A stretch of 64,000 bases of DNA from Amycolatopsis vastitatis. GTDB lineage: Bacteria; Actinomycetota; Actinomycetes; Mycobacteriales; Pseudonocardiaceae. The DNA lies in contig NZ_NMUL01000047.1 in assembly GCF_002234595.1 (NCBI RefSeq), positions 62,001 through 126,000 of the forward strand, given 5' to 3'. This document shows positions 18,541-26,720 of this stretch, one piece after another. The translations under genes were made by a program, and so were the position numbers. Position 1 is the stretch's first letter. Each line of letters opens with the position of its first letter. The notes beneath the pieces were generated by a model. It had not been told where the DNA came from. It worked only from the letters and a program-made list of their open reading frames with translations, and did not search any database.

Positions 18541-19377
18541 TTAGCTGGAGATTTTTGCCACAGCTGAAACAATTGCTGCGAGCAATGCAATAAGCGCTAG
18601 CCCTAGGGGGCTCGAAAGTGCGAGTAGTGCCCGAGAAAATTTTTGTTCACGGCTTTCTGGAGGGCGACTTGCATCGATTGGCGGTTCAGCAATAATCAGT
18701 GTCAGGTAAGGTCTCGGCAGCATTGCGTGTCGCATGGCCTCCACTACAGCTGCTCGCGCCTGGTCTAAGCGAAATGCATCTCCGAGGTCAGCCGAGGTCC
18801 AGGCCAGCCAGCGACTTAGATAAAATACCGAGGAGTCATCTTCTTCCGCAGAGACGCCACGCATGCGACACAGTACTCTAGCAACATAGTTCGCATCGAC
18901 AAGTAGTCGGCGATGCGCCCGGTTAAGCTGCCAGTAGAACCGCGAAATTTCTCGAGTGCCCGTCAAGTCTATCTCGGACATATGCTTAAGTCGAGTCAAT
19001 GCTGTCAGCGTGTCGGCGAGTCGAAGGACAAGGCTCTGTGGAAGATTGAAGGAGATGACTCGCAGAACAGAAGTCAGAAATGCCAGCGTGGGTATGACAA
19101 GCATAACCATGTAGCCGAGCACGTAGGTTCCCCAAGCGGTATTCGACGGTGCCGCCCTCACAACAGCCACATCCCAGACGAAAAGGAGGACTGTAACTAG
19201 TCCAGACGCGAACGAACGTCTGTTCACCGCCTTCTGATGTTGCGTGATGGTACGCACCTCTTCGGGATTGAAGTTTTCCTGAAGGATCCGAAGACGTCTC
19301 CTCGCGGACACCCGGCCGTTTAGAACCCAGCGACTGCCGTCGCGTTGCAGCATCTTTGATAAGATCGTTGACCACAT
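18541..19377 (-). CDS. membrane protein of low GC content, unknown function
   Basis: The 278-residue protein has hydrophobic segments near residues 56-75 (FASGLVTVLLFVWDVAVV), 83-108 (TYVLGYMVMLVIPTLAFLTS) and 255-276 (LGLALIALLAAIVSAVAK), separated by a helical cytosolic-type domain with two conserved-looking stretches (RFYWQLNRAHRRLLVDANYV, VFYLSRWLAWTSADLGDAF). Its DNA is clearly AT-richer than the rest of the window, with codons such as ATA, AAT and TTT frequent. This marks it as a recent arrival. The layout (membrane pair, helical domain, C-terminal anchor) could fit an island-borne membrane-damaging effector, but no homologue is recognised. Start ATG 19377. Confidence 0.65.
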   Translation of the reverse strand: MWSTILSKMLQRDGSRWVLNGRVSARRRLRILQENFNPEEVRTITQHQKAVNRRSFASGLVTVLLFVWDVAVVRAAPSNTAWGTYVLGYMVMLVIPTLAFLTSVLRVISFNLPQSLVLRLADTLTALTRLKHMSEIDLTGTREISRFYWQLNRAHRRLLVDANYVARVLCRMRGVSAEEDDSSVFYLSRWLAWTSADLGDAFRLDQARAAVVEAMRHAMLPRPYLTLIIAEPPIDASRPPESREQKFSRALLALSSPLGLALIALLAAIVSAVAKISS

Positions 19378-19750
19378 TGCCGACGGATCTTACTCGACTC
19401 TCCGTGAAACTTTCCGCGAGCTGCACCTCGACGCGCCGACCAAGGCGGGCAGCATGCGGGCACCGATCGCAAGATGACTACCGCAACTTCGACTGAGACG
19501 AAAGGTCGGCTACCGCTGAGCGCGGCTTGTAGCGCCACCTCGGGGTTCGTCGCATCGGCGACGGAGTTCGCCACCGCTGCGGCCGGAGGGTCTGCTCGCC
19601 GGGCTCGCAACAGTCCATTGCCCCACAACCCCAGGCCCAGCACACGGCCCCGGCCACGCTGTCGATCTTGCCTGTCGACTCCAGCCCGACCCACGCGGTG
19701 CCACCACCGGCCACGGCCGTCACGGCACCTGCAGCGACCCAGGGACCCCA

Positions 19751-19909
19751 ATGACGGCAAGACAGGCCGACATTATCGTCCATCACCTGCTGGCCGTAAT
19801 GCATCCGCGCCACGAAAGGCAAGATCCACACCGCATCCACGCCGACGCACTCTATGCCGCATTGCAGGTGTGGGGGAGCGCGGACGATGGCCAAGGAACA
19901 GTGAGATAA
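19751..19909 (+). CDS. possible 52-residue protein of the integrated element
   Basis: ATG 19751 overlaps a TGA of an upstream frame (ATGA). The peptide (MTARQADIIVHHLLAVMHPR ... DALYAALQVWGSADDG) has a sensible amino-acid mix with an N-terminal helix. There is no clear ribosome site other than the coupling. It may be a remnant. Confidence 0.3.
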   Translation: MTARQADIIVHHLLAVMHPRHERQDPHRIHADALYAALQVWGSADDGQGTVR

Positions 19910-20333
19910 CCTGCTCTGCTTCTGCGCTGCTGGCGGTGTTCCCGCGACCGGCAACGCACTGGTCCACGACGAGGCTAGACGACATCTCACCCGCCGCGCA
20001 GTGGGTTCCGTGATGCCAATCGCGATGATGGCGGCGCGGAGCAGCTGTGACGATGCCGGCCTGCGCGCCCCGGAGGTGGCGCCGAGGCCGAGCGCGCCAG
20101 GCCGCCAACGCCGGCGACATCGGTGGGCCAGAGTCACCTCCGCGCTGCCAGGACACCGCCGCCCGCTACCGTCTCCGGCACTCACGCGCGGCAGGCCGCC
20201 AGCCCCTTCCGAGGCCTCGGATCCGCCAAAAAGTAGACCGCGAATAGACCGCGACTGGCCGCACGCCACCGGTTTCAGCCGTACACAACCGGACATCCCG
20301 GACTGGATCGCTGCTCCAATCAGGCCCGCTCAG

Positions 20334-20352
20334 AGACCTGTTTTCGCAGGTC
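20334..20352 (-). terminator. hairpin downstream of tRNA-Leu
   Basis: GACCTG and CAGGTC (20335-20340 and 20347-20352) pair around TTTTCG, just beyond the tRNA 3' end on its strand. The short stem is a candidate processing or termination signal, and such sequences flank tRNA-type attachment sites in actinobacteria. Confidence 0.4.
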
Positions 20353-20357
20353 AGAGG

Positions 20358-20434
20358 TGGTGCCCCCGGAGAGATTCGAACTCTCACTACACGGGTTTTG
20401 AATCCGTTGCCTCTGCCAGTTGGGCTACGGGGGC
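20358..20434 (-). tRNA. tRNA-Leu (CAA), with short variable loop
   Basis: Read on the minus strand the sequence folds as a full cloverleaf: acceptor GCCCCCG with CGGGGGC, TA, D arm GCC...GGC with GG in the loop, anticodon arm ACGGA-TTCAAAA-CCCGT, variable loop GTAGT, T arm GAGAG-TTCGAAT-CTCTC, discriminator A and encoded CCA. The anticodon is CAA, which reads UUG (Leu). The length is 74 bases without CCA. Bacterial tRNA-Leu normally has a long variable arm; this one has only 5 bases, and bases 31 and 39 are an A-C mismatch. The gene is intact in all other points. Confidence 0.9.
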
Positions 20435-20632
20435 GTGACGTCTTGACTCTACGGGATCACCCGACCCCGCCCACCTCCGGGTCCGGCCTCTCCGAGGCGG
20501 AGCGCGAGCACAGTGTCATGCCCGCCACTACGTGGTGAACGCCATCTCTTCTTCTGGATCGTTCCCGGTAGGCTTCAGGTTCGCGGAACGCCGCGAGACG
20601 TCAACCCCCGCCGAGTCTTCAGGAGGACCCCG

Positions 20633-21247
20633 GTGACCGATCAGGCTACCGAGGCCAACGGTGCCGCCACCGTGCCGCAGCGTCGGGTGCTCGTCGCGGA
20701 AGACGAGGCTCTCATCCGGCTCGATCTCGTCGAAATGCTGCGTGAAGAGGGCTATGAGGTCGTCGGGGAGGCCGGGGATGGCGAGCAGGCCATCTCGCTG
20801 GCCACCGATCTGAAGCCCGATCTCGTGATCCTCGACGTCAAGATGCCCAAGCTGGACGGCATCGAAGCCGCCGCCAAGATCACCGGGGACCGGATCGCTC
20901 CCGTTGTCATCCTCACCGCCTTCAGCCAGCGGGACCTCGTCGAACGGGCGCGGGATGCCGGGACCATGGCCTACCTCGTCAAGCCCTTCGCCAAGCGGGA
21001 CCTCGTGCCTGCCATCGAGCTCGCCGTCAGCCGGTTCTCCGAGCTGCAGGCCCTCGAGGCCGAGGTCGCCGGGCTCACCGACCGGCTCGAGACGCGGAAG
21101 GTCATCGACCGCGCCAAGGGCCTGCTCATGAGCCGGCAAGGCCTCACCGAGCCCGATGCCTTCCGGTGGATCCAGCGCACCGCCATGGACCGGCGGACCA
21201 CCATGAAGGCCGTGGCCGAGGCCGTCGTCGAGAGCATCGGAAGCTAG
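20633..21247 (+). CDS. pdtaR: ANTAR-domain response regulator (PdtaR-like)
   Basis: This 204-residue protein has a receiver domain (acidic pair in VAEDEALIRLDL, phospho-acceptor D68 in PDLVILDVKMP, Thr in VVILTAFSQRD, Lys in AYLVKPFAKRD) and a C-terminal ANTAR domain (about 140-200, KVIDRAKGLLMSRQGLTEPD with AFRWIQRTAMDRRTTM). ANTAR domains bind paired hairpins in mRNA and prevent termination. The arrangement equals Mycobacterium PdtaR (Rv1626), which works with the kinase PdtaS encoded elsewhere. The start is GTG 20633 after AGGAGG (20621-20626). The neighbourhood (tRNA, then polA and rpsA downstream) is conserved in the phylum. Confidence 0.9.
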   Translation: MTDQATEANGAATVPQRRVLVAEDEALIRLDLVEMLREEGYEVVGEAGDGEQAISLATDLKPDLVILDVKMPKLDGIEAAAKITGDRIAPVVILTAFSQRDLVERARDAGTMAYLVKPFAKRDLVPAIELAVSRFSELQALEAEVAGLTDRLETRKVIDRAKGLLMSRQGLTEPDAFRWIQRTAMDRRTTMKAVAEAVVESIGS

Positions 21248-21280
21248 CCGGACCGACGGCCGGCAGGCAGAATCACCCAG

Positions 21281-21808
21281 GTGAAACTCCGCCTGCTGGC
21301 CGTCGTCGTCCTCATCAGCGCAGCAGGCTGCCAGGCCGAACAGCCCAGCGCGCCCGCACCGACGACTTATGAGCTGCCGCCTCGTCAGGTCCGCCCCGAC
21401 GAGACCGCCCTCAAGCTGCCGCCCGCCAAGAACGGTGACACCGAGTTCACCCTCATCGGCCTGGCCGCCGGGCTGCCCAGCATCACCGGGAGCCACACCG
21501 AGTTCCCCGCCAAGGGCCAGTTCGTGCGGTTGCGGCTCGTCGTCACCAACACCGGCACCTCCAGCGTCCTGTTCGACACCGGGCGCCAGCTGCTCGTCGA
21601 CGACCAAGGCGCGACCCACCCGCCGGAAGAACAGGCCATGGTGATCAAGCGCCAGCCGCGGCAGTTCGACCTCGGGCACGGCGTGCGCGTCGAGTTCGAC
21701 CTCTACTGGGACATCCCCAAGGACCGGAAGCCGGTCACGCTCCGGGCCTTCGGTGGCCCCACCATCACCGACATGAAGAACGTCACCGGCACCGACATCA
21801 AGCTGTGA
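21281..21808 (+). CDS. secreted lipoprotein with DUF4352-like domain
   Basis: The 175-residue protein starts at GTG 21281 and begins with a lipoprotein signal (KLRLLAVVVLISAAGC, Cys 17 to be lipidated). After a Pro-rich linker comes an immunoglobulin-like domain of the DUF4352/Telokin type: GQFVRLRLVVTNTGTSSVLF, then QLLVDDQGATHPP and WDIPKDRKPVTLRAFG. Such domains bind ligands or partners at the cell surface; the role is unknown. It lies 33 bases after pdtaR and may share its transcript. Confidence 0.85.
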   Translation: MKLRLLAVVVLISAAGCQAEQPSAPAPTTYELPPRQVRPDETALKLPPAKNGDTEFTLIGLAAGLPSITGSHTEFPAKGQFVRLRLVVTNTGTSSVLFDTGRQLLVDDQGATHPPEEQAMVIKRQPRQFDLGHGVRVEFDLYWDIPKDRKPVTLRAFGGPTITDMKNVTGTDIKL

Positions 21809-21813
21809 AAAAA

Positions 21814-21841
21814 GGGGCCCGGCACCGAAGTGCCGGGCCCC
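21814..21841 (-). terminator. strong intrinsic terminator of the liv operon
   Basis: GGGGCCCGGCAC and GTGCCGGGCCCC pair perfectly (12 bp) around CGAA. On the minus strand the stem is followed by TTTTTT, so it ends the livF transcript. The same stem could stop the plus-strand lipoprotein transcript, with no T-run on that side. Confidence 0.93.
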
Positions 21842-21853
21842 CGGAAAAGAACC

Positions 21854-22567
21854 TCAGACGCCCAGGTCGCCACCGAGGTAGGCGGCCCGGACCTGCGGGT
21901 CGTCCAGCAGGTCGGCCCCGCGGGCGCTCTTGACCACTCGACCGGTCTCGAGCACGTACGCGCGATCCGACAGCTTCAGCGCCTGCTGGGCGTTCTGCTC
22001 CACCAGCAGCACCGTCGTGCCGCGCTTGTTGATCTCGCGGATGATGTCGAAGATCTGCGCGATCAGCATCGGCGCCAAGCCCATCGACGGCTCGTCGAGC
22101 AGCAGCACCTTCGGCTTCGTCATCAGCGCCCGGCCGATGGCGATCATCTGCTGCTCGCCGCCCGACATCGTGCCGCCGAACTGCGTCCGGCGCTCGTTGA
22201 GCCGGGGGAACAGCTCGTAGACCTCGTCGAGGTCGGCGGTGAGGTCGTCCTTGCGGGTGTAGGCACCCATCAGGAGGTTCTCCTGCACCGTCATGCCGGG
22301 GAACACGCCCCGGCCCTCCGGCGACTGGCCGATCCCGAGCAGCACGCGCTTGTGCCCCGGGGTCTTCGAGATGTCCTGGCCGTTGAACAGGATCTTGCCG
22401 CTGGTGAGCGGGCGCAGCCCCGAGATCGTCTTGAGCGTCGTGGTCTTGCCGGCGCCGTTGGCGCCGATCAGGGACACGATCTCGCCCTCGTCGACCTGGA
22501 TGCTCATGCCCTTGAGGGCGGCGATCTTGCCGTAGTGGACGTTGATGTCCTGGACGTCAAGAAGCAT
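21854..22567 (-). CDS. livF: branched-chain amino acid ABC transporter ATP-binding protein LivF
   Basis: This 237-residue ATPase powers uptake by the LivHM channel. Walker A is GANGAGKTTT (about residues 38-47), the signature is MSGGEQQMIAIGRAL, Walker B is KVLLLDEPSMGLAP, and the H-loop is replaced by VLLVEQN, as is usual for LivF (Gln where most ABC proteins have His). The start ATG 22567 lies 11 bases inside the end of livG, so the two subunits are coupled. It is last in the operon and followed by a strong terminator. Confidence 0.95.
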   Translation of the reverse strand: MLLDVQDINVHYGKIAALKGMSIQVDEGEIVSLIGANGAGKTTTLKTISGLRPLTSGKILFNGQDISKTPGHKRVLLGIGQSPEGRGVFPGMTVQENLLMGAYTRKDDLTADLDEVYELFPRLNERRTQFGGTMSGGEQQMIAIGRALMTKPKVLLLDEPSMGLAPMLIAQIFDIIREINKRGTTVLLVEQNAQQALKLSDRAYVLETGRVVKSARGADLLDDPQVRAAYLGGDLGV

Positions 22568-23330
22568 CTTCGGACACCCCCAGGTACGCCTCGATGACCT
22601 TCTGGTTGGTCTGCACTTCCTGAGGGAGCCCTTCCGCGATCTTCTGCCCGAAGTCGAGCACGGCCAGCCGGTCGCTGATGTGCATGACCAGGCCCATGTC
22701 GTGTTCGATGAGCAGCACGGTCCGGCCGTCGTCCCGGATCTTGCGGATCAGCGCCTGCAGGGCGTTCTTCTCCGCCGGGTTCATGCCCGCCGCGGGCTCG
22801 TCGAGCAGCAGCAGCTTCGGGTCGGTGGCCAGCGCCCGCGCGATCTCCAGCCGGCGCTGGTCGCCGTAGGAGAGGTTCTTCGCGGTCTCGTGCTCCACCT
22901 TGCCGATGCCGACGAAGTCGAGCAGCTCACGGGCCCGCTCGCGGCCGCGCTTCTCCTCCTGGCGGTGCCACGGCAGGCCGAGCACCGCGCCGATCGCGCC
23001 GGTCTTGTGGTGCGCGTCCGCGCCGACCATGACGTTCTCGATCGCCGACATGTTGTGGAACAGCCGGATGTTCTGGAACGTCCTGGCGATGCCGCGCTTG
23101 GTGACCTGGAAGCGCTTCAGCCCGTCGATGCGGTCGCCGCCGAAGCGCACCTCGCCTTCGGTCGGCTGGTAGACGCCGGTGACCACGTTGAACACCGTGG
23201 TCTTGCCGGCGCCGTTCGGGCCGATCAGGGCGAAGATCTCGCCTTCGTTGATCGAGACGTTCACTTCGCGCAGGGCGGTGACACCACCGAAGCGCATCGT
23301 GATGTTGTCGAACTCGAGCAAGGGAGTCAC
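22557..23330 (-). CDS. livG: branched-chain amino acid ABC transporter ATP-binding protein LivG
   Basis: This 257-residue ATPase is the second motor of the Liv system. Walker A is GPNGAGKTTVFN, the signature is LSYGDQRRLEIARAL, Walker B is KLLLLDEPAAGMNP, and the H-loop is VLLIEHDM. The insertion between Walker A and the signature (ADAHHKTGAIGAVLGLPWHR) is typical for LivG. A frame from 23822 overlaps livM and is rejected; GTG 23330 overlaps the livM stop by 4 bases (GTGA). Confidence 0.94.
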   Translation of the reverse strand: MTPLLEFDNITMRFGGVTALREVNVSINEGEIFALIGPNGAGKTTVFNVVTGVYQPTEGEVRFGGDRIDGLKRFQVTKRGIARTFQNIRLFHNMSAIENVMVGADAHHKTGAIGAVLGLPWHRQEEKRGRERARELLDFVGIGKVEHETAKNLSYGDQRRLEIARALATDPKLLLLDEPAAGMNPAEKNALQALIRKIRDDGRTVLLIEHDMGLVMHISDRLAVLDFGQKIAEGLPQEVQTNQKVIEAYLGVSEDAS

Positions 23331-24484
23331 TTGGCCACCTCCGCCGCGGCTTCGGTGCCGGGTCCGGCCACTTCGCCACCGAGCGAGCCCATGCCGCCGG
23401 TGCCTTCCCGTAGCTCGGCTTTTCGTTGTCGTGACGGCAGGATGCCTTCGGGCCGCAGCGCCATCATCAGCACCAGGACCGCGCCGAACAGCAGGATCCG
23501 GAACTCCGCCGGGTCCTTGTCGCCGAGCAGGTGCTTCAGCCAATCGACGGACCGGAGGCGCTCGGGGATCCAGGCCACCAGGAAGGCGCCGAAGATGACG
23601 CCCGGCAGGTTGCCCGCGCCGCCCAGCACGACCGCGGCGAGGATCGTCGCGGACAGGATGAACGGGAAGTTGTCCGGAGCGATGAACACGGCCTTGCTGG
23701 CGTAGATACCGCCCGCGAAGCCACCGATCATGGCGCCGATCGCGAAGGCGAGCAGCTTGAACTTGAACGTCGGCACGCCCATCAGCTCGGCGGCGTCCTC
23801 GTCCTCGCGGATCGCGGCCCACGCGCGCCCGACGCGGCTCTTCTGCAGCCGCACCGAGAACACGATCACCAGCACGATCGCGACCAGGATCAGGTAGTAG
23901 TACGGCGCCGGGTCGAGCAGGAACTCCATGCCGAAGATGGGCGACGGGTGCGGGATGTTGGTGATACCGCGGGCACCGCCGATGGAGTTGGTGTTGTTCG
24001 CGGTGATCCGGACGATCTCCCCGAACCCGAGGGTGACGATCGCCAGGTAGTCACCGCGCAGCCGCAGGGTCGGGGCGCCGAGGATGACACCCGACACCGC
24101 GGCGAGCACGATCCCGACGAGGATCGTCGGCCACACGTTCCAGCCGAACTTCGTGCCGAAGATGGCGACCGTGTAGGCGCCGATCGCGAAGAACGCCACG
24201 AACCCGAGGTCCAGCATGCCGGCCAGGCCGACCACGATGTTCAGGCCGATCGCCAGCAGGATGTAGGTCCCGATCGGGAAGATCAGGACGCTGGTCCAGT
24301 CCGAGGCGGGCGACATGAACGAGCCGATCCAGGGTGCCGGGAGGATCAGCGCGAACACGATCAGGGCGATGTAGACGAGGTAGCGCTGCCACATCGGCGC
24401 GTGCTGCCACCAGTCCCGCGCGCCGTTCACCGGCTGGAACGAGCGGCGAGTGTTTTCCTGGGTAGTCACACCGTCGCCTTTCAT
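23327..24484 (-). CDS. livM: branched-chain amino acid ABC transporter permease LivM
   Basis: The 385-residue permease has about nine membrane segments. It carries the conserved LivM stretch ATLRLRGDYLAIVTLGFGEI (in the window GAPTLRLRGDYLAIVTLGFG) and the EAA-type loop AWAAIREDEDAAELMGV that contacts the ATPases. The N-terminal 35 residues are soluble, and the C-terminus (LPSRQRKAELREGTG...) is a charged tail. ATG 24484 overlaps the livH stop by 4 bases. GTG 24469 is a possible alternative start. Confidence 0.94.
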   Translation of the reverse strand: MKGDGVTTQENTRRSFQPVNGARDWWQHAPMWQRYLVYIALIVFALILPAPWIGSFMSPASDWTSVLIFPIGTYILLAIGLNIVVGLAGMLDLGFVAFFAIGAYTVAIFGTKFGWNVWPTILVGIVLAAVSGVILGAPTLRLRGDYLAIVTLGFGEIVRITANNTNSIGGARGITNIPHPSPIFGMEFLLDPAPYYYLILVAIVLVIVFSVRLQKSRVGRAWAAIREDEDAAELMGVPTFKFKLLAFAIGAMIGGFAGGIYASKAVFIAPDNFPFILSATILAAVVLGGAGNLPGVIFGAFLVAWIPERLRSVDWLKHLLGDKDPAEFRILLFGAVLVLMMALRPEGILPSRQRKAELREGTGGMGSLGGEVAGPGTEAAAEVAK

Positions 24485-25449
24485 GCGCGAGCTCGCTGGA
24501 GGGATTCACCGAGAATGCCGGTGGGGCGGAACATGAGCACGAGCACGAGGACCACGAACGCCGTGACGTCCTTCCACTCGGAACCGAGGAAGATCGCGCT
24601 CCAGTTTTCGACGAGGCCGAGCACGATGCCGCCGAGAAGCGCGCCGCGCAGGTTGCCGATACCGCCGAGCACGGCCGCGGTGAACGCCTTGATACCGAGC
24701 ACGAAACCGACGCGGTAACCGGTGTTCTCGAGTTCCATCAGGTAGAGCGCGGAGGCCACACCGGCCATCGCGCCACCCAGCAGGAAGGTGATCCGCACGA
24801 TGCGGTCGATCGAGACGCCCATCAGCACGGCGGCTTCGGGATCCTGGGCGGTCGCCCGGATGCCGCGGCCGATGCGGGTGCGCCGCACCAGCTGGTCCAG
24901 CACCACCATGACGATCACCGCGCCGATGATGACCAGGACCTGGTCGGTGCGGACGACGGCGTTGCCGACCGGGAACAGCGTGTCGCGGTCGACGAACCGC
25001 GGCGCGTTCTGCGGGACGCGTCCCGACTTGTTGAAGACGTTGGGGATGATCACCAGCGCGAAGAGCTCCTGCAGGAAGATCGACGCGCCGATCGCGGAGA
25101 TCAGGGCCGCGAGCTTCGACGAGCCGCGCTTGCGCAGCGGCCGGTAGGCGACCTGCTCCAGCACGACCGCGGAACCGCCGGACACGACCGCGGAGGCGAG
25201 CATGAGCGCGAGCAGGAGCAGGATCATCGCGCCCAGGCCCACCACGATGTTGCCGGAGGTGGCGATGCTGGCCAGGATGAACAGGGACGTCATCGTCCCG
25301 ATCATGAAGATTTCGGAGTGGGCGAAGTTGATCAGCCGCAGGACGCCGTAGACCATTGTGTAGCCGAGGGCGACGAGGGCGTAGATGGAGCCGAGAACCA
25401 GTCCGCCGATGGTGCTGCCGAGGAACTGGTCTTGCAGGGTCTGCAACAT
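24481..25449 (-). CDS. livH: branched-chain amino acid ABC transporter permease LivH
   Basis: The 322-residue permease with eight or so membrane segments starts at ATG 25449. The family opening GLVLGSIYALVALGYTMVYG and NFAHSEIFMIGTM is clear, as is the loop RATAQDPEAAVLMGVSIDRI for ATPase contact. It forms the channel with LivM. The gene follows livK with 110 bases in between that hold a strong hairpin, so livHMGF are probably expressed at a lower level than livK. Confidence 0.95.
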   Translation of the reverse strand: MLQTLQDQFLGSTIGGLVLGSIYALVALGYTMVYGVLRLINFAHSEIFMIGTMTSLFILASIATSGNIVVGLGAMILLLLALMLASAVVSGGSAVVLEQVAYRPLRKRGSSKLAALISAIGASIFLQELFALVIIPNVFNKSGRVPQNAPRFVDRDTLFPVGNAVVRTDQVLVIIGAVIVMVVLDQLVRRTRIGRGIRATAQDPEAAVLMGVSIDRIVRITFLLGGAMAGVASALYLMELENTGYRVGFVLGIKAFTAAVLGGIGNLRGALLGGIVLGLVENWSAIFLGSEWKDVTAFVVLVLVLMFRPTGILGESLQRARA

Positions 25450-25494
25450 GACGTGGGCGCCTTACGAGACAGGGCGAGGACAGGGGATACGGGC

Positions 25495-25536
25495 CGGGAG
25501 CGGGGGTGCTGTGTTCGCACAGCGCCCCCGCTCCCG
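25495..25536 (-). terminator. hairpin between livK and livH (attenuator)
   Basis: CGGGAGCGGGGGTGCT and AGCGCCCCCGCTCCCG pair over 16 positions with a single G-T type wobble, around a 10-base loop. No T-run follows. Position between the binding-protein gene and the membrane genes is the usual place for a stem that stabilises the livK message and lowers read-through. Confidence 0.8.
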
Positions 25537-25559
25537 TCTCTGGTGTTCTCCCGCTTTCG

Positions 25560-26720
25560 TCAGCCGGTGATCTTGGCTTCGGTCGACGCGCCGAGGTTCT
25601 TGATCGCGCCCTTCACCACCTGGTAGACGTAGATCGCGTTCGTCTCCGGCTCACCGTTGGGCTTGAACTTGATCTGCTTCGAGACGCCCTTGAAGTCCTC
25701 GGTCTTGAGGAACTCGTTGATCTTCTCGCCGGTGGTGTTGCCCGCCTTGACCGCGTTGATGATGGCGGTCGCGGCGTCGTAGCCCTCGGTCGCGTAGATC
25801 GCCGGGTCGACGTTGAACTTCTGCTTGTACTTGGTGGCGAAGTCGCTCGGGGTGCTCGCGTCCGGGATGTTGCACGGGCAGCCGATGACCGCGCCTTCGG
25901 CGGCCGCGGCACCCGCGCCCGAGACCAGCTGCGGGTCGAGCGAACCGTCACCGGTGGCGAAGATGGCCTTCACGCCGCCGTCGCGGAGCTGCTTGAGCAG
26001 CGGGCCGCCCTGCGCGTAGTAGCCACCGAAGGTGATGATGTCCGGGTTCGCCGCCTTGACCTTCTGCACGGTCGAGGAGTAGTCCGGCGCGTCCTTCGGG
26101 AACTTGTCGCGCTGCACGGCGACGCCCGCGCCCTTGAGGGTCTTCTCGAAGGCGTCCGCCAGGCCGACGCTGTATTCCTGGTCGTCCGAGAGGACGAACG
26201 CGGTCTTCGGCGACTTGGCCTTGATCAGGAAGTTGGCGATGCCGGGGCCCTGGTCGTCGTCGTTCGCCACGACGCGGTGCCAGTAGGCCCAGTTGTTCTT
26301 CGCCAGACCGGGGTTCGTCGCCGAGGGCGAGACACTCGGGATCTTGTTCTGCTCGAGCTGGCCGCCGATGGCCTTCGACTCGCCGGAGAAGGCCGGGCCG
26401 ATCAGCGCGGTGATCTTGTCCGAGCCGATCGCCGTGGTGATCAGCGAGGTCGCCTGGTCGGGCTTGCCCTGGCTGTCGTAGGGTTTCAGCTCGAGCTTGG
26501 TCTTCGGATTCGTGGCGTTGTACTCGTCGATCGCGAGCTGGGCACCGTTGCGGGGCGGGATCACGATCCCGGAGTTCTCCCCGGTCAGGTCGCCCATGAA
26601 CCCGATCTTCAGCGTGCTGCCGTCACCGCTGCTCGACGAGCCGCCACCGGCGCAGCCCGCCAGCGCGAGCGACGTCGCCGCTGCGAGGGCGAGAACCCGT
26701 CCAAAACGCACTCCTGACAC
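25560..26720 (-). CDS. livK: branched-chain amino acid-binding lipoprotein LivK
   Basis: The 386-residue protein is the receptor outside the membrane that gives amino acids to LivHM. The lipoprotein signal is VLALAAATSLALAGCAGGGS with Cys 23 as lipid anchor, followed by a Ser/Gly linker. The mature part is a type I periplasmic-binding fold (Peripla_BP_6): IGFMGDLTGENSGIVIPPRN at its start, PSVSPSATNPGLAKNNWAYW in the middle and YATEGYDAATAIINAVKAGN near the end. GTG 26720 follows GGGAGG. The gene heads the livKHMGF set. Confidence 0.94.
   Translation of the reverse strand: MSGVRFGRVLALAAATSLALAGCAGGGSSSSGDGSTLKIGFMGDLTGENSGIVIPPRNGAQLAIDEYNATNPKTKLELKPYDSQGKPDQATSLITTAIGSDKITALIGPAFSGESKAIGGQLEQNKIPSVSPSATNPGLAKNNWAYWHRVVANDDDQGPGIANFLIKAKSPKTAFVLSDDQEYSVGLADAFEKTLKGAGVAVQRDKFPKDAPDYSSTVQKVKAANPDIITFGGYYAQGGPLLKQLRDGGVKAIFATGDGSLDPQLVSGAGAAAAEGAVIGCPCNIPDASTPSDFATKYKQKFNVDPAIYATEGYDAATAIINAVKAGNTTGEKINEFLKTEDFKGVSKQIKFKPNGEPETNAIYVYQVVKGAIKNLGASTEAKITG

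Larger units (their letters stand above)
19378..20357. other. degraded region between the membrane protein and tRNA-Leu
   Basis: Several short coding-like stretches lie in different frames. On the minus strand near 19630-19740 a hydrophobic peptide (VAAGAVTAVAGGGTAWVGLE) and near 19490-19590 another (VADATNPEVALQAALSGSRP) look like parts of one broken membrane protein. On the plus strand 19640-19754 ends with a coding-like tail that overlaps a small frame at 19751. The region has the look of the worn end of an integrated element. Confidence 0.4.

Noticed and set aside
20358..20434. Second copy of the tRNA-Leu 3' end as left attachment site
   Set aside because: I looked for the T-arm and acceptor sequence between 2.6 and 20 kb and found none; only a 9-base partial match (TTCGAACTC) near 3655 inside the GNAT gene, which is chance.
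20001..20438. Frame of 145 residues that runs across tRNA-Leu
   Set aside because: Its end is the known false translation of a tRNA gene (CPRRDSN-type peptide), so it is not a protein.
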